Shown: positions 24,863-33,531 of the stretch, one piece after another
How the letters are laid out: every line of letters begins with the position of its first letter
Position numbering within the stretch: the first letter of the stretch is position 1
Assembly: GCF_003028855.1 (NCBI RefSeq)
Contig: NZ_CP028324.1
Location: 2,542,001 to 2,606,000, forward strand
DNA length: 64,000 bases
Source of the DNA: Pseudoduganella armeniaca
GTDB taxonomy: Bacteria > Pseudomonadota > Gammaproteobacteria > Burkholderiales > Burkholderiaceae_D
Direction: 5' to 3'
The notes under the pieces: model-generated
Databases searched by the model: none
Seen by the model: only the letters and a program-made list of their open reading frames with translations
What the model was told of the DNA's origin: nothing
Made by a program: the position numbers and the translations under genes

Positions 24863-24983
24863 CGACTTCAAAGGTTAAGCTAGAGGCGCCAGCATACCAC
24901 GCGCCCGCGCCGCACGCGTTGCATTTTCCTCCATCATGGCACTTTTGCCAGGGTCGCTTGCCACCGAATATGAAGTGGTCTCA

Positions 24984-25012
24984 TGTAAAACCGTCGCGAA
25001 ACCGTGTATAAT
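24984..25012 (+). promoter_or_regulatory. Promoter of the rpoD leader / ncRNA
   Basis: A perfect TATAAT at 25007-25012 lies 17 bases after a weak -35 (TGTAAA, 24984-24989). Transcription would start near 25019, more than 360 bases ahead of the rpoD ATG. Confidence 0.6.
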
Positions 25013-25018
25013 GACCGA

Positions 25019-25273
25019 CGCACCAGAGTGATGGCGGTGCGGATTCAGATTGGCAGAGTGGTTTGTTTAGAGTTTTGCGCGGTTCCCCGCACGGGGTTTT
25101 TCCGCATGCGGACGGATCGTCCGCCACAGCGCCGACATCGGCCGGGCATGTGCCCGCTCTTCTATTTGCTCTGAATCGTGACTGTTCCGGATTGAAGCCG
25201 CGTACCCGGCATCCACTTGACGAGGATGCCCGCGCGACGCCCAAGCCCCAAGTTATCGCTTGCGGGCTTTTTT
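25019..25273 (+). ncRNA. Candidate structured RNA upstream of rpoD
   Basis: About 255 bases bounded by a promoter and a strong intrinsic terminator, with no convincing ORF. Several perfect helices can be drawn: a long-range closing stem GATTCAGA (25042-25049) with TCTGAATC (25170-25177), and inside it CCCC/GGGG at 25085-25096, GCGGACG/CGTCCGC around GAT at 25108-25124, GCCG/CGGC at 25131-25142, and CGGGC/GCCCG at 25143-25156. Downstream, GGCATCC/GGATGCC (25208-25230) forms a 7-bp stem. It does not match 6S, tmRNA, SRP RNA or RNase P RNA motifs that I know. It could be a free small RNA or an attenuated 5' leader of rpoD. Confidence 0.5.
25243..25273 (+). terminator. Intrinsic terminator before rpoD
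   Basis: AAGCCCCAAG pairs with CTTGCGGGCTT (one bulged C) to give a 10-bp stem with a TTATCG loop, followed by six T. It ends 108 bases before the rpoD ATG, so readthrough or another promoter is needed for rpoD expression. Confidence 0.8.
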
Positions 25274-25381
25274 CATTCCGGATGATCCCCAACTACGTGC
25301 CAACGGGGCCGCATGTCGCGGCCGCGATGGATTGTTCACTTGCGCCGTGCCCACCCAAGGCAGGGCACAGAGAGATATTTG

Positions 25382-27844
25382 ATGACGACGAAAACGCCGA
25401 AAACCTTAACGCTGTCCGCCAAAAAACCGCGCACCGAAGCGGCTCCGCTGGCTGTCCCTAAGACGACCTTATCTTATGTGATCGACAATGCGCAAGAGGC
25501 TGCCGGCAAAGTGACCGTCGTGAAGAAAACCACCCGTGCCCGCCTCGTGGCCGTGCCGGGCGCCGCCGAGGCTGCGCCCGTGGCCGCCGTCGAGACGCAG
25601 GCTGCCGCCGTGGCCGACGTGGCGTCGGCCGCCGTCGAGGCCGCGCCGAAGGCACCGGTCGTGCGCGTGCGCAAGGCCAAGCTGGACAAATCTGCCGCCG
25701 CTGGCGCGGCGGGCGACCCGGCGTTGCCGCCGACCGCGCCGGCTGCCGTCAGCCAGGTGACCGATGCCGCCACGCTGGCCTCGATCGACACTTCCGGCTA
25801 CCTGCTGCCATCGGTGAAAGTGCCGGGCCGCCGCGGCCGCAAGCCGAGCGAGTTCACCCCCGAGAACGATGAAGTGGCGGCGCTCAACGCCGTCGAGCGC
25901 GCCGAACTGAAGGCGGCCTCCAAGGCGCGCGAGCGCAAGGCCAAGGGCCTGGACGCGCTGGGCAGCGAAGCCGGCATGTCGCAGGAAGACCTGGAAAAGC
26001 GCCGCCAGCAGTTCAAGAACCTGATCAACATGGGCAAGGAGCGCGGCTTCCTGACCTATGCCGAGATCAACGACCAGCTGCCGGAAAACATCGTCGATCC
26101 GGAAGCGATCGAAGGCATCATCGCCACGTTCAACGACATGGGCATCGCCGTCTACGAGCGCGCGCCCGACGCGGAAAGCCTGCTGCTGTCCGACAGCGTG
26201 GCCACGGCCGCCAGCGACGACGAAGTGGAAGCGGCCGCCGCGACGGCGCTGTCGACCGTCGATTCCGACTTCGGCCGCACCACCGACCCGGTGCGCATGT
26301 ACATGCGCGAGATGGGCGCCGTGGCGCTCTTGACGCGTGAAGGCGAGATCGAGATCGCCAAGCGCATCGAGGAAGGCCTGCGCGACATGATCCAGGCCAT
26401 CTCCGCCTGCCCGACCACGATCGGCGAGATCGTCACGCTGGCCGAGAAGATCGAAAGCGACGAGATGAAGGTGGACGACGTGGTCGACGGTTTCGTCGAT
26501 CCGGAAGAGACCTCGGCGCCGGTGGCGCCGGCACGCGCCGTTGCCGCCAGCGACGACGATGAGGAAGAAGAGCTGGAAGAGGAAGAGGAAGTGGACGGCG
26601 ACGCCAATGGCGGCGCGGCCGGCTTCTCGACCGAACAGCTGGCGCAGCTCAAGTCCGACGCGCTGGAGCGCTTCGCCGTCATCTCGGCGCAGTACGACAA
26701 GATGCGCAAGGCCGGCTACGGCAGCGCCGCCTACCAGAAGGCGCAGGGCATCATCTCGGCCGAGCTGCTGTCGATCCGCTTCACCGCCAAGGTGGTCGAG
26801 AAGCTGTGCGACACGCTGCGCGGCCAGATGGAACAGGTGCGTTCGATCGAGCGCGCCGTGCTGGAACTGTGCGTGAACCGCTGCGGCATGCCGCGCGCCC
26901 ACTTCATCAAGGTCTTCCCGGGCAACGAGTGCAACCTGGACTGGGTCGACGGCGAAGTGAACGCGGGCCACCCGTACAGCATCGTCCTGGGCCGTAACGT
27001 CCCGGCCATCAAGGAACTGCAGAACAAGATGATCGACCTGCAGGAGCGCGTGGCGCTGCCGCTGGCCGACCTGCGCAAGATCAACAAGCAGATGGCCGCC
27101 GGCGAGAAGCGCGCCCGTCACGCCAAGCGCGAAATGACGGTGGCCAACCTGCGCCTGGTGATCTCGATCGCGAAGAAGTACATCAACCGCGGCCTGCAGT
27201 TCCTCGACCTGATCCAGGAAGGCAATATCGGCCTGTTGAAGGCGGTGGACAAGTTCGAATACCGCCGCGGCTATAAATTCTCCACGTACGCCACGTGGTG
27301 GATTCGTCAGGCCATCACGCGCTCGATCGCCGACATGGCGCGCACGATCCGGGTGCCGGTGCACATGATCGAGACGATCAACAAGATGAACCGCATCAGC
27401 CGCCAGATCATGCAGGAGACGGGCAGCGAGCCGGACATGGCGACCCTGGCCGTCAAGATGGAGATGCCGGAATCGAAGGTGCGCGAGATCATGAAGATCG
27501 CCAAGGAGCCGATTTCGATGGAAACGCCGATGGGCGAGGACGGCGATTCGCAGCTGGGCGACTTCATCGAGGACAACACCACCCTGGCACCGCTGGACGC
27601 CGCGCTGCATGCCTCGATGCGCAACGTCATCAAGGAAGTGCTGGACTCGCTGACGCCGCGCGAAGCGAAGGTGCTGCGCATGCGCTACGGCGTCGAGATG
27701 TCGAACGACCACACGCTGGAAGAAGTGGGCAAGCAGTTCGACGTCACGCGCGAACGGATCCGCCAGATCGAAGCGAAGGCGATGAGCAAGCTGCGCCAGC
27801 CTTCGCGTTCGGACAAGCTGAAGACGTTCCTGACTCAAAATTAA
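25382..27844 (+). CDS. rpoD: RNA polymerase primary sigma factor RpoD (sigma-70)
   Basis: Protein of 820 residues, longer than E. coli RpoD (613) because of an Ala/Val-rich N-terminal extension of about 200 residues, as in related Burkholderiales. Region 1.2 begins DPVRMYMREMGAVALLTREG. An acidic insert (DDDEEEELEEEEEVDGD) sits in the non-conserved region. Region 2 has NLRLVISIAKKYINRGLQFL and YATWWIRQAITR, and region 4.2 ends with TLEEVGKQFDVTRERIRQIE for -35 recognition. It directs housekeeping transcription. The ATG at 25382 is used; the GTG in the same frame at 25313 would add a non-conserved stretch. Palindrome R4 follows. Confidence 0.97.
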   Translation: MTTKTPKTLTLSAKKPRTEAAPLAVPKTTLSYVIDNAQEAAGKVTVVKKTTRARLVAVPGAAEAAPVAAVETQAAAVADVASAAVEAAPKAPVVRVRKAKLDKSAAAGAAGDPALPPTAPAAVSQVTDAATLASIDTSGYLLPSVKVPGRRGRKPSEFTPENDEVAALNAVERAELKAASKARERKAKGLDALGSEAGMSQEDLEKRRQQFKNLINMGKERGFLTYAEINDQLPENIVDPEAIEGIIATFNDMGIAVYERAPDAESLLLSDSVATAASDDEVEAAAATALSTVDSDFGRTTDPVRMYMREMGAVALLTREGEIEIAKRIEEGLRDMIQAISACPTTIGEIVTLAEKIESDEMKVDDVVDGFVDPEETSAPVAPARAVAASDDDEEEELEEEEEVDGDANGGAAGFSTEQLAQLKSDALERFAVISAQYDKMRKAGYGSAAYQKAQGIISAELLSIRFTAKVVEKLCDTLRGQMEQVRSIERAVLELCVNRCGMPRAHFIKVFPGNECNLDWVDGEVNAGHPYSIVLGRNVPAIKELQNKMIDLQERVALPLADLRKINKQMAAGEKRARHAKREMTVANLRLVISIAKKYINRGLQFLDLIQEGNIGLLKAVDKFEYRRGYKFSTYATWWIRQAITRSIADMARTIRVPVHMIETINKMNRISRQIMQETGSEPDMATLAVKMEMPESKVREIMKIAKEPISMETPMGEDGDSQLGDFIEDNTTLAPLDAALHASMRNVIKEVLDSLTPREAKVLRMRYGVEMSNDHTLEEVGKQFDVTRERIRQIEAKAMSKLRQPSRSDKLKTFLTQN

Positions 27845-27861
27845 TTCAGTTCACCCGGGCA

Positions 27862-27926
27862 AAAACCCGGGACAGACCCCTGTTTTGAAGAAAATTTCCT
27901 CAAAACCAGGGTCTGTCCCGGGTTTT
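27862..27926. repeat. GACAG-family palindrome R4, terminator-like
   Basis: AAAACCCGGGACAGACCC and its counterpart GGGTCTGTCCCGGGTTTT form a long stem (24 of 26 positions over the full arms) around an A/T-rich loop, followed by T-rich sequence. It starts 17 bases after the rpoD stop and can end transcription in both directions. Confidence 0.85.
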
Positions 27927-27964
27927 GTTTTTTACGTTATCATTTCCGCCACATTGGAGGAAAG

Positions 27965-28945
27965 ATGAAAGCATGTATCGTGGGCGCCGGTGCCATCGGC
28001 GGCTTTATCGGCACGCGGCTGGCCGCCAGCGGCATCGCCACCAGCGCGCTGGCGCGTGGCGCCACCCTGGCGGCGTTGCGTGAGCATGGCTGGCGCCTGA
28101 ACGAAGGCGGCGTGCTGCTGCAGGCGCCCGCCGTGGCGGCGCAGGACGCGGCGCAACTGGGCGTGCAGGACCTCGTCGTCATCGCCGTCAAGGGCCCGGC
28201 GTTGCCGGCCGTGGCGCAGGCCATCGGCCCGCTGCTGGGCGAGCATACGGTGGTGCTGCCGGCGATGAACGGCGTGCCGTGGTGGTTCGCCGAAGGGCCG
28301 GGCGCCGTGCCGGGCGGGCCGCTCGACAGCGTCGATCCGGGCGGGCGCATCGCCGCGGCGATTCCCGCCGCGCTGGTGCTGGGCTGCGTGGTGCACGCAT
28401 CCACCTCCACGCCCGAACCGGGCCTGGTGCAGCACAAGATGGGCCACGGCCTGATCGTCGGCGAACCCGATGGCGGCGAGTCGGCACGGGCGCGCGGCGT
28501 GGTGGCGGTGCTGGCGGACGCCGGCTTCAACGTCACGCTGTCGGCGCGCATCCGCTACGACATCTGGTACAAGCTGTGGGGGAACATGACGATCAATCCG
28601 GTCTCGGCGATCACCGGCGCGACGGCGGACAAGCTGCTGGACGACCCGCTGGTGGCAGCGTTCTGCCTCGCCGCGATGCGCGAGGCGGCGGCGATCGGCG
28701 CACGCATCGGCTGCGCCATCGACGAGACGCCGGAAGACCGCCAGCAGGTCACGCGCAAGCTGGGCGCCTTCCGCACCTCGATGCTGCAGGACGTGGAGGC
28801 GGGCCGGCCGATCGAGTTGGACAGCATCGTCGGCGCGGCGCGCGAGATCGGCCAGCGCGTCGGCCTGGCCACGCCGAACATCGACGCACTGCTGGGCCTG
28901 ACGCGCCTGTTCGCCCGCACGCGCGGCCTGTACCCGGCGGCGTAA
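27965..28945 (+). CDS. 2-dehydropantoate 2-reductase family protein
   Basis: Protein of 326 residues with the ApbA/PanE fold. The N-terminal Rossmann motif is IVGAGAIGGFIGTRLAASG. The C-terminal helical domain has YDIWYKLWGNMTINPVSAIT with the conserved Lys and Asn, and TSMLQDVEAGRPIELDSIVG. PanE reduces ketopantoate with NADPH for pantothenate and CoA synthesis. Many genomes carry several paralogues of uncertain substrate, so the panE symbol is not assigned. The ribosome site is GGAGGAAAG. Its stop is 7 bases from the convergent yjdM gene. Confidence 0.87.
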   Translation: MKACIVGAGAIGGFIGTRLAASGIATSALARGATLAALREHGWRLNEGGVLLQAPAVAAQDAAQLGVQDLVVIAVKGPALPAVAQAIGPLLGEHTVVLPAMNGVPWWFAEGPGAVPGGPLDSVDPGGRIAAAIPAALVLGCVVHASTSTPEPGLVQHKMGHGLIVGEPDGGESARARGVVAVLADAGFNVTLSARIRYDIWYKLWGNMTINPVSAITGATADKLLDDPLVAAFCLAAMREAAAIGARIGCAIDETPEDRQQVTRKLGAFRTSMLQDVEAGRPIELDSIVGAAREIGQRVGLATPNIDALLGLTRLFARTRGLYPAA

Positions 28946-28952
28946 GCCTGGG

Positions 28953-29291
28953 TCAGACCTTGCGCACGAACTCGGACTTCAGGCTCATGGCGCCGAAGCC
29001 GTCGATCTTGCAGTCGATGTCGTGGTCGCCGTCCACCAGGCGGATGTTCTTCACCTTCGTGCCCTGCTTGATGACGCCGCCGGAGCCCTTCGGCTTCAGG
29101 TCCTTGATGACGGTGACGGTGTCGCCGTCCTGCAGCACGTTGCCGGCCGCGTCGCGGTACACGCGCGCCGCGTCAGGCGCCGCCTCGGCGCTGGCGGACC
29201 ACTCGTGCGCGCACTCGGGGCAGACCAGGCTGGCGCCATCCTCGTACGTGAATTGGGAAGCGCATTGCGGGCAGGGTGGCAGGGTGCTCAT
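28953..29291 (-). CDS. yjdM: Zinc ribbon protein YjdM (PhnA family)
   Basis: Protein of 112 residues. The N-terminal zinc ribbon has CPQC and CPEC pairs (PPCPQCASQF, LVCPECAHEWS). The C-terminal KOW/SH3-like domain has LQDGDTVTVIKDLKPKGSGG and FGAMSLKSEFVRKV, typical of the family formerly called PhnA. Despite that name, the protein is not phosphonoacetate hydrolase, and its role is unknown. Length is standard. Confidence 0.93.
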   Translation of the reverse strand: MSTLPPCPQCASQFTYEDGASLVCPECAHEWSASAEAAPDAARVYRDAAGNVLQDGDTVTVIKDLKPKGSGGVIKQGTKVKNIRLVDGDHDIDCKIDGFGAMSLKSEFVRKV

Positions 29292-29458
29292 GGTGGGGCC
29301 TTGGCAAAAACCGGAAAGTATACCGCATGGTCAGCGTAGCTCCTGGGGCCGCCGCGCGCGAATTCCTGCCTGGACCGCGTTGACGGGCGCAGCGCGGGCG
29401 ATCGCGCCGTACCAGGATTCGGGCCTGGTGCGGACGCGCGTGTCGCCGCAGCGGTGCT

Positions 29459-30091
29459 TCAGTCCCCGGCCTTGATGCCGCCGAGCCCCGAAGCGGACTT
29501 GTTCAGCACCTTCGGATGGCCGTAGTACACCACGTTGCCCAGGCCGCGCACGACGGCGTTCAAGGTCTGGCTGGCATGCACGGCCACCTCGCCGATGCCT
29601 TCGAAGTTGACGTCGGCCCGCTCGGCCTGCAGGCCTTTGGTGTCGACGTGGCCCACGCCCTGGGCCTTCAGGCGCAGCCATTTCGTCTTGCCCTTGGCGG
29701 AGAGTTCGCCGGCGCCCTGGAACTGCAGGTCGATGCGCTCCTCGTTGACGCCGTCGATGGCCACCGCGCCGGCACCTTCGACCATGCATTTGACCAGGTT
29801 CGGCATCGTCACCACGATCTTGCCGGTGTCGGTCGTCTTGTTCGCCTTGCCCGGATAGTCGATCAGCAGCTCGCCGTCCTTGACGCTGGTGCGCAGCTTG
29901 CCGATGAATTCGTCGTTGCCGCTGACTTTTACCGACTGCGCCCTGCCGGCGTGGATCTCGATGTCGATCGGACCCTTGATCGCGATGGCACGGAACGCGG
30001 CCAAGGTGCGGTTGTCGTCGGCCGCATGGGCGGCGGGGAGGGCGGAAACCAGCAGGGCGGCGGCGGAGAGTGCGGCGTACAGGCGGACCAT
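29459..30091 (-). CDS. DUF2807 (GIN domain) exported protein
   Basis: Protein of 210 residues with a signal peptide (LYAALSAAALLVSALPAAHA). One DUF2807 domain follows, with FRAIAIKGPIDIEIHAG at its start and repeated turn motifs (VEGAGAVAID, FQGAGELSAKG, AQGVGHVDTKG, FEGIGEVAVHA). It is a shorter paralogue of the protein at 19967-20725; the AGSG turns there correspond to GAG/GVG/GIG here. Probably periplasmic; function unknown. The 167 bases between this gene and yjdM hold no recognisable gene. Confidence 0.83.
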   Translation of the reverse strand: MVRLYAALSAAALLVSALPAAHAADDNRTLAAFRAIAIKGPIDIEIHAGRAQSVKVSGNDEFIGKLRTSVKDGELLIDYPGKANKTTDTGKIVVTMPNLVKCMVEGAGAVAIDGVNEERIDLQFQGAGELSAKGKTKWLRLKAQGVGHVDTKGLQAERADVNFEGIGEVAVHASQTLNAVVRGLGNVVYYGHPKVLNKSASGLGGIKAGD

Positions 30092-30159
30092 CGGATGACC
30101 TTTTGTTCATGTTGGTAATAGGGCAGCATGATTCTACGTTGCTGCAGCGGCGCTTGAAC

Positions 30160-30189
30160 AAAAAAAAAGCGGACCCGCGGGTCCGCTTT
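30160..30189 (-). terminator. Intrinsic terminator of the heparinase-family gene
   Basis: A perfect 24-base palindrome (AAAGCGGACCCG and its complement) is followed on the minus strand by a run of nine T. It lies about 45 bases after the stop of the gene that ends at 30233. Confidence 0.9.
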
Positions 30190-30232
30190 GGTGTCGATAC
30201 AACAGCGATGGCATCCGCCATCCCCGCTCTGG

Positions 30233-33200
30233 TTAGCGAATCGTGATCACGCCCGCTGGGGACGATTTGTAATCCTGGCCAACATAAGGTTTGAGCGCTT
30301 TCATCCCGTTATGATCGACGAAGGCATACCACTGATTCGGTATGAGGCCGAATACCTGCGTCGTGCCTTGGAAGGCGCCGTGCTTCCAAACGGGCCACAT
30401 ATCTATTCTTGTGCCGCCATTGAAGACAATTCGGCGATCAGTGCCGACCTGTACGGCAACGGTCTCTGGCCCAGTGTCAATCAGCGTCGCGGTTTCGTCG
30501 GTCGGTACCGTGGCCTGGCCCGTTTCTCCCGCACTACTATCCGCAACCCGAATCACGTTCAGGAAGTACTGGGCGGCGCCTGCTGCCGGCGTGGGAGTAG
30601 GCGTGATCTCCAGGCGCCACACACCGTTGTCCGGGCCGATGCCGTCGGCGCCCTCAGGCGTGTAGTTGTACCAATCCGTCACGTTACCGATGGTTCCGGG
30701 GGCCAGATAGCGGCAGTCGCCGCTGCTGCCTTTCACGGTCAATACCTTGTCAGTGAGCCCAACTTGTTTGCAGCTGTTGCCGCCGTAATTGAGTCCGCCG
30801 ACCAGCGTGACCTTGCCGCCCTTCGGCAGCAACGCTTGAACGGTCGCCATGCCGCCGCCGTTTCGTACCGTGAAGGTCGATTCGTCGGATGGGAATGCGT
30901 ACGTGTAACGACCAGCGCTGCCGGACGGCTCGCTCTTCGCGACGGGTTTATGGACCGTGTGTAGCAGCGAGGTGGCGGCGAGCGCTTCGGTCCCGCCTGT
31001 GCGGACCTTGTCGAAGACCACGACAATAGCCTTTGCGCTCGTGGTGTTTTGGCGGCCCGCCGGTCGCAGATACACGAGGCTGCGCAGGAAGCCCGCGTCC
31101 GGATTGAGCTTGGGCGATTCGGTGGCGGTGCCCCGTTTGTAGGCCTTGGTCGCATCGCCTTGCACATAGGCGTACGAGCCGCCTTCTTCATAAGCCGTCA
31201 CACCATCGAGCTTGTGGCTGCCGTTGATCTCCGTGTACGTCGGATAGGGATCTCGGCCGTCGAACCATTGGCCGCCGTCGTTGCTCCTGAATTCAGTCTT
31301 CGCATACGGATAGACGAACTTCTCTTTTGAGTCGTACACGACAATGGAGTTGTGCGCCACGGTGCGGGTAGAGTAATTTTTCCAGTGTACCGATTCATAG
31401 CTGTCGTATTGGCCCGAGTCGACCAGCAGCGGCGCCTTGTAGAACAGCGAGAAGCTGTTCTGGTCCATGTGATGATGGTTCTCGCTGATGAACGAGCTTG
31501 ACTTGAAATCGAGCAGTGCGGCATTCGGATAATCCCAGCTGTCGCGCATCAGCACATTACCGCCGACGGAATAGTGCGCGGACAGCGGCAGACCTGCCGG
31601 CGATTCCGTCTGCTGCGTGGCTGCCGTTGGCAGGATCAGGCGCTCCCACAGCGAGCGGTCATGGCTCATGCGGCGGCGGCTCAGGATTTGTTCGCGGTAG
31701 AACCCGTATGCCACCTTGTCGCCGTTGCGGGCGGCGGACAGCGCCATCAATGCGATGTCGGATTCGCCCAGCTTGAAGTCGGTAAAATTGTCTCCGCTAG
31801 CAGGGAAAGTGCCGTCGCCGCGGAATCCATAGATATAGGGCGACATCAAATAGGGCAGCCATGGCGCCTGGAATATCTCGTTGCCATCTTTATCTTTTTT
31901 GAATGCGCGCTGCCATACCAGCACGCGTTCCGGCAGCTCGCCGGCCGAGGTGCCGTTGTACGAAAACAGGGTCTGGTGCCCGCCCCACGAGGCGGTTTTC
32001 AACCAGGCATCGGCTGCCGAATGATCTTTGTAGGAGATGGCTGCACGCGCAGGCAGGTAGCCATCCCTGAAATGCTGGTGGATGGTATCGATCATCGGAT
32101 CCACTTCCGTCATTTCATCGCGGATCGCCAGCAGGCCGAGCAAGGTGCCGAACTGGGCAGCTTGAGTATGGCCGCTGATGTAATTGCGCGCGATATAGTT
32201 CGGCCCATACTGGGCAGTCCAGTCGCTTTTGCACGAGAAGGATGCGCTTAACAATTCGTCGGGTCCGCAGACGGAGTAGCGCAAATCGTCCTTGCCCGCA
32301 TTGTCGAACTGCACGGTCTGCTTGATGGCTTCTCGCAGCGCCGTTTTTTCGGCCGGGTCCAGCACATTGAACAGCCAGTCGTAATACACACCCATCGCAC
32401 CCACACGGGATGACATGCTCCATTCGCCGCCTGTGCCGGGATTGGACGGGACATTCTCGCCCGCAGCATTTTTGACGGTGAACTGGCCACCATTGATCAT
32501 ATAGAACAGCTTGAGGTGGTTCCGTGCTGCTTGCAGATACTCGTCCTTACCAGTCAGCCGGTACGCGAAGGCGATCGTCTTGGCCAGTTCGGTGATCTCC
32601 GCCCGACTGCCGGTGTGCTGCTTGCATGGAGAAGGCGCATCGTTCGCGTTCGTTGGCTTGAGGCAGGTGCTGAAACCGTTGCCGTGGTTGCTGGCAGCGG
32701 CCAACAGGCCGCGCCAGGCCGCGCCCATTTCCAGATTCGGGCTACCCGTGGCCGGGGTTTGAATTTCATTGCCGAGCTCGCCATAAAGATGAAATTCCGA
32801 CATGGCGTCACCGCGGCGGCCACCGAACAGGAAGGGCTGTTTGCTCAGGTCGAAACCAGCCGGCAGCGTCCTCGTAAACTCGCGCGCGCCAATTTTGAAG
32901 ACTGCCTTGCCTGTGGCAACATCCCAAGTCAGATCGAATGTCGTCTCCACATCAGCCGGCACAGCGAGCGTATCCGCGGCCACCAGGGAGGTGCTGTCTT
33001 TGACTTTGATGGCAAATTGCAGCAATGCGTCCACATCTTGAGACGGCCGGTAGCGCAGGAATATCCCGGTTTCTGGATTGTTGATATCGCCGAATATCAC
33101 TGCCTCCGCGCCGTCTTCCCGTGTCAGCTTGGAAGGCTTGAGTTTGAAAGACAGGCGGCCTTTTTTGCTTGGGAATACGACGGGCGCAGGCGCATTCACG

Positions 33201-33379
33201 TCATTCGGCAGCGCCGAATTGAGCAATGGCACTTCGCTGATCAGCCGGCGCAAGTCGTCGATCGAAGTGAACAGCCGCGGGTGATCGGGATTCAGTTCGC
33301 GGGGCAACGCCTGCGCGCTTCCCGCAAAAATGCCGCTGACTGCAACGGCAACGCCGAGACGACCAAGAAGAGGGGACAT
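30233..33379 (-). CDS. Secreted heparinase II/III family polysaccharide lyase
   Basis: Large exported protein of 1048 residues. The ATG at 33379 has an AAGGAACCTCC ribosome site and leads into a signal peptide (LGRLGVAVAVSGIFAGSAQA). Residues of about 40-230 look like a beta-sandwich (GIFLRYRPSQDVDALLQFAI). An alpha/alpha-toroid region (EITELAKTIAFAYRLTGKDEY) and the heparinase II/III domain (FISENHHHMDQNSFSLFY, LLVDSGQYDSYESVHW) follow, then a beta-rich C-terminus. The family cleaves uronic-acid polysaccharides such as heparin or alginate-like chains; the substrate here is not known. GC content is visibly lower than in flanking genes, suggesting acquisition by transfer. No other carbohydrate-uptake gene is adjacent. 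Confidence 0.83.
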   Translation of the reverse strand: MSPLLGRLGVAVAVSGIFAGSAQALPRELNPDHPRLFTSIDDLRRLISEVPLLNSALPNDVNAPAPVVFPSKKGRLSFKLKPSKLTREDGAEAVIFGDINNPETGIFLRYRPSQDVDALLQFAIKVKDSTSLVAADTLAVPADVETTFDLTWDVATGKAVFKIGAREFTRTLPAGFDLSKQPFLFGGRRGDAMSEFHLYGELGNEIQTPATGSPNLEMGAAWRGLLAAASNHGNGFSTCLKPTNANDAPSPCKQHTGSRAEITELAKTIAFAYRLTGKDEYLQAARNHLKLFYMINGGQFTVKNAAGENVPSNPGTGGEWSMSSRVGAMGVYYDWLFNVLDPAEKTALREAIKQTVQFDNAGKDDLRYSVCGPDELLSASFSCKSDWTAQYGPNYIARNYISGHTQAAQFGTLLGLLAIRDEMTEVDPMIDTIHQHFRDGYLPARAAISYKDHSAADAWLKTASWGGHQTLFSYNGTSAGELPERVLVWQRAFKKDKDGNEIFQAPWLPYLMSPYIYGFRGDGTFPASGDNFTDFKLGESDIALMALSAARNGDKVAYGFYREQILSRRRMSHDRSLWERLILPTAATQQTESPAGLPLSAHYSVGGNVLMRDSWDYPNAALLDFKSSSFISENHHHMDQNSFSLFYKAPLLVDSGQYDSYESVHWKNYSTRTVAHNSIVVYDSKEKFVYPYAKTEFRSNDGGQWFDGRDPYPTYTEINGSHKLDGVTAYEEGGSYAYVQGDATKAYKRGTATESPKLNPDAGFLRSLVYLRPAGRQNTTSAKAIVVVFDKVRTGGTEALAATSLLHTVHKPVAKSEPSGSAGRYTYAFPSDESTFTVRNGGGMATVQALLPKGGKVTLVGGLNYGGNSCKQVGLTDKVLTVKGSSGDCRYLAPGTIGNVTDWYNYTPEGADGIGPDNGVWRLEITPTPTPAAGAAQYFLNVIRVADSSAGETGQATVPTDETATLIDTGPETVAVQVGTDRRIVFNGGTRIDMWPVWKHGAFQGTTQVFGLIPNQWYAFVDHNGMKALKPYVGQDYKSSPAGVITIR

Positions 33380-33470
33380 GGAGGTTCCTTGAAATGTGTT
33401 AATTGCAAGATTGTATGCGTCCGCGCCGTCCCCATTTCTCACCAAATGTCACGACACCTCTGCCCAGTCC

Positions 33471-33498
33471 AAAAAAATCGGCCCCTTGCGGAGCCGAT
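33471..33498 (-). terminator. Intrinsic terminator of ppc
   Basis: On the minus strand ATCGGC pairs with GCCGAT around a GC-rich inner loop, followed by seven T. It lies 35-60 bases beyond the ppc stop. Confidence 0.75.
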
Positions 33499-33531
33499 CC
33501 TGTTGCCATGCCGAGTGCAATCGAGAGAACG

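Noticed and set aside
25047..25100. tRNA-like sequence (GGCAGAGTGGTTT) ahead of rpoD
   Set aside because: It resembles the D-arm of tRNA-Ser/Leu but no acceptor stem, anticodon arm or T-arm follows.
25469..27838. A long minus-strand ORF opposite rpoD
   Set aside because: Shadow ORF rich in His, Arg and Asp without domain motifs; rpoD itself is unmistakable.
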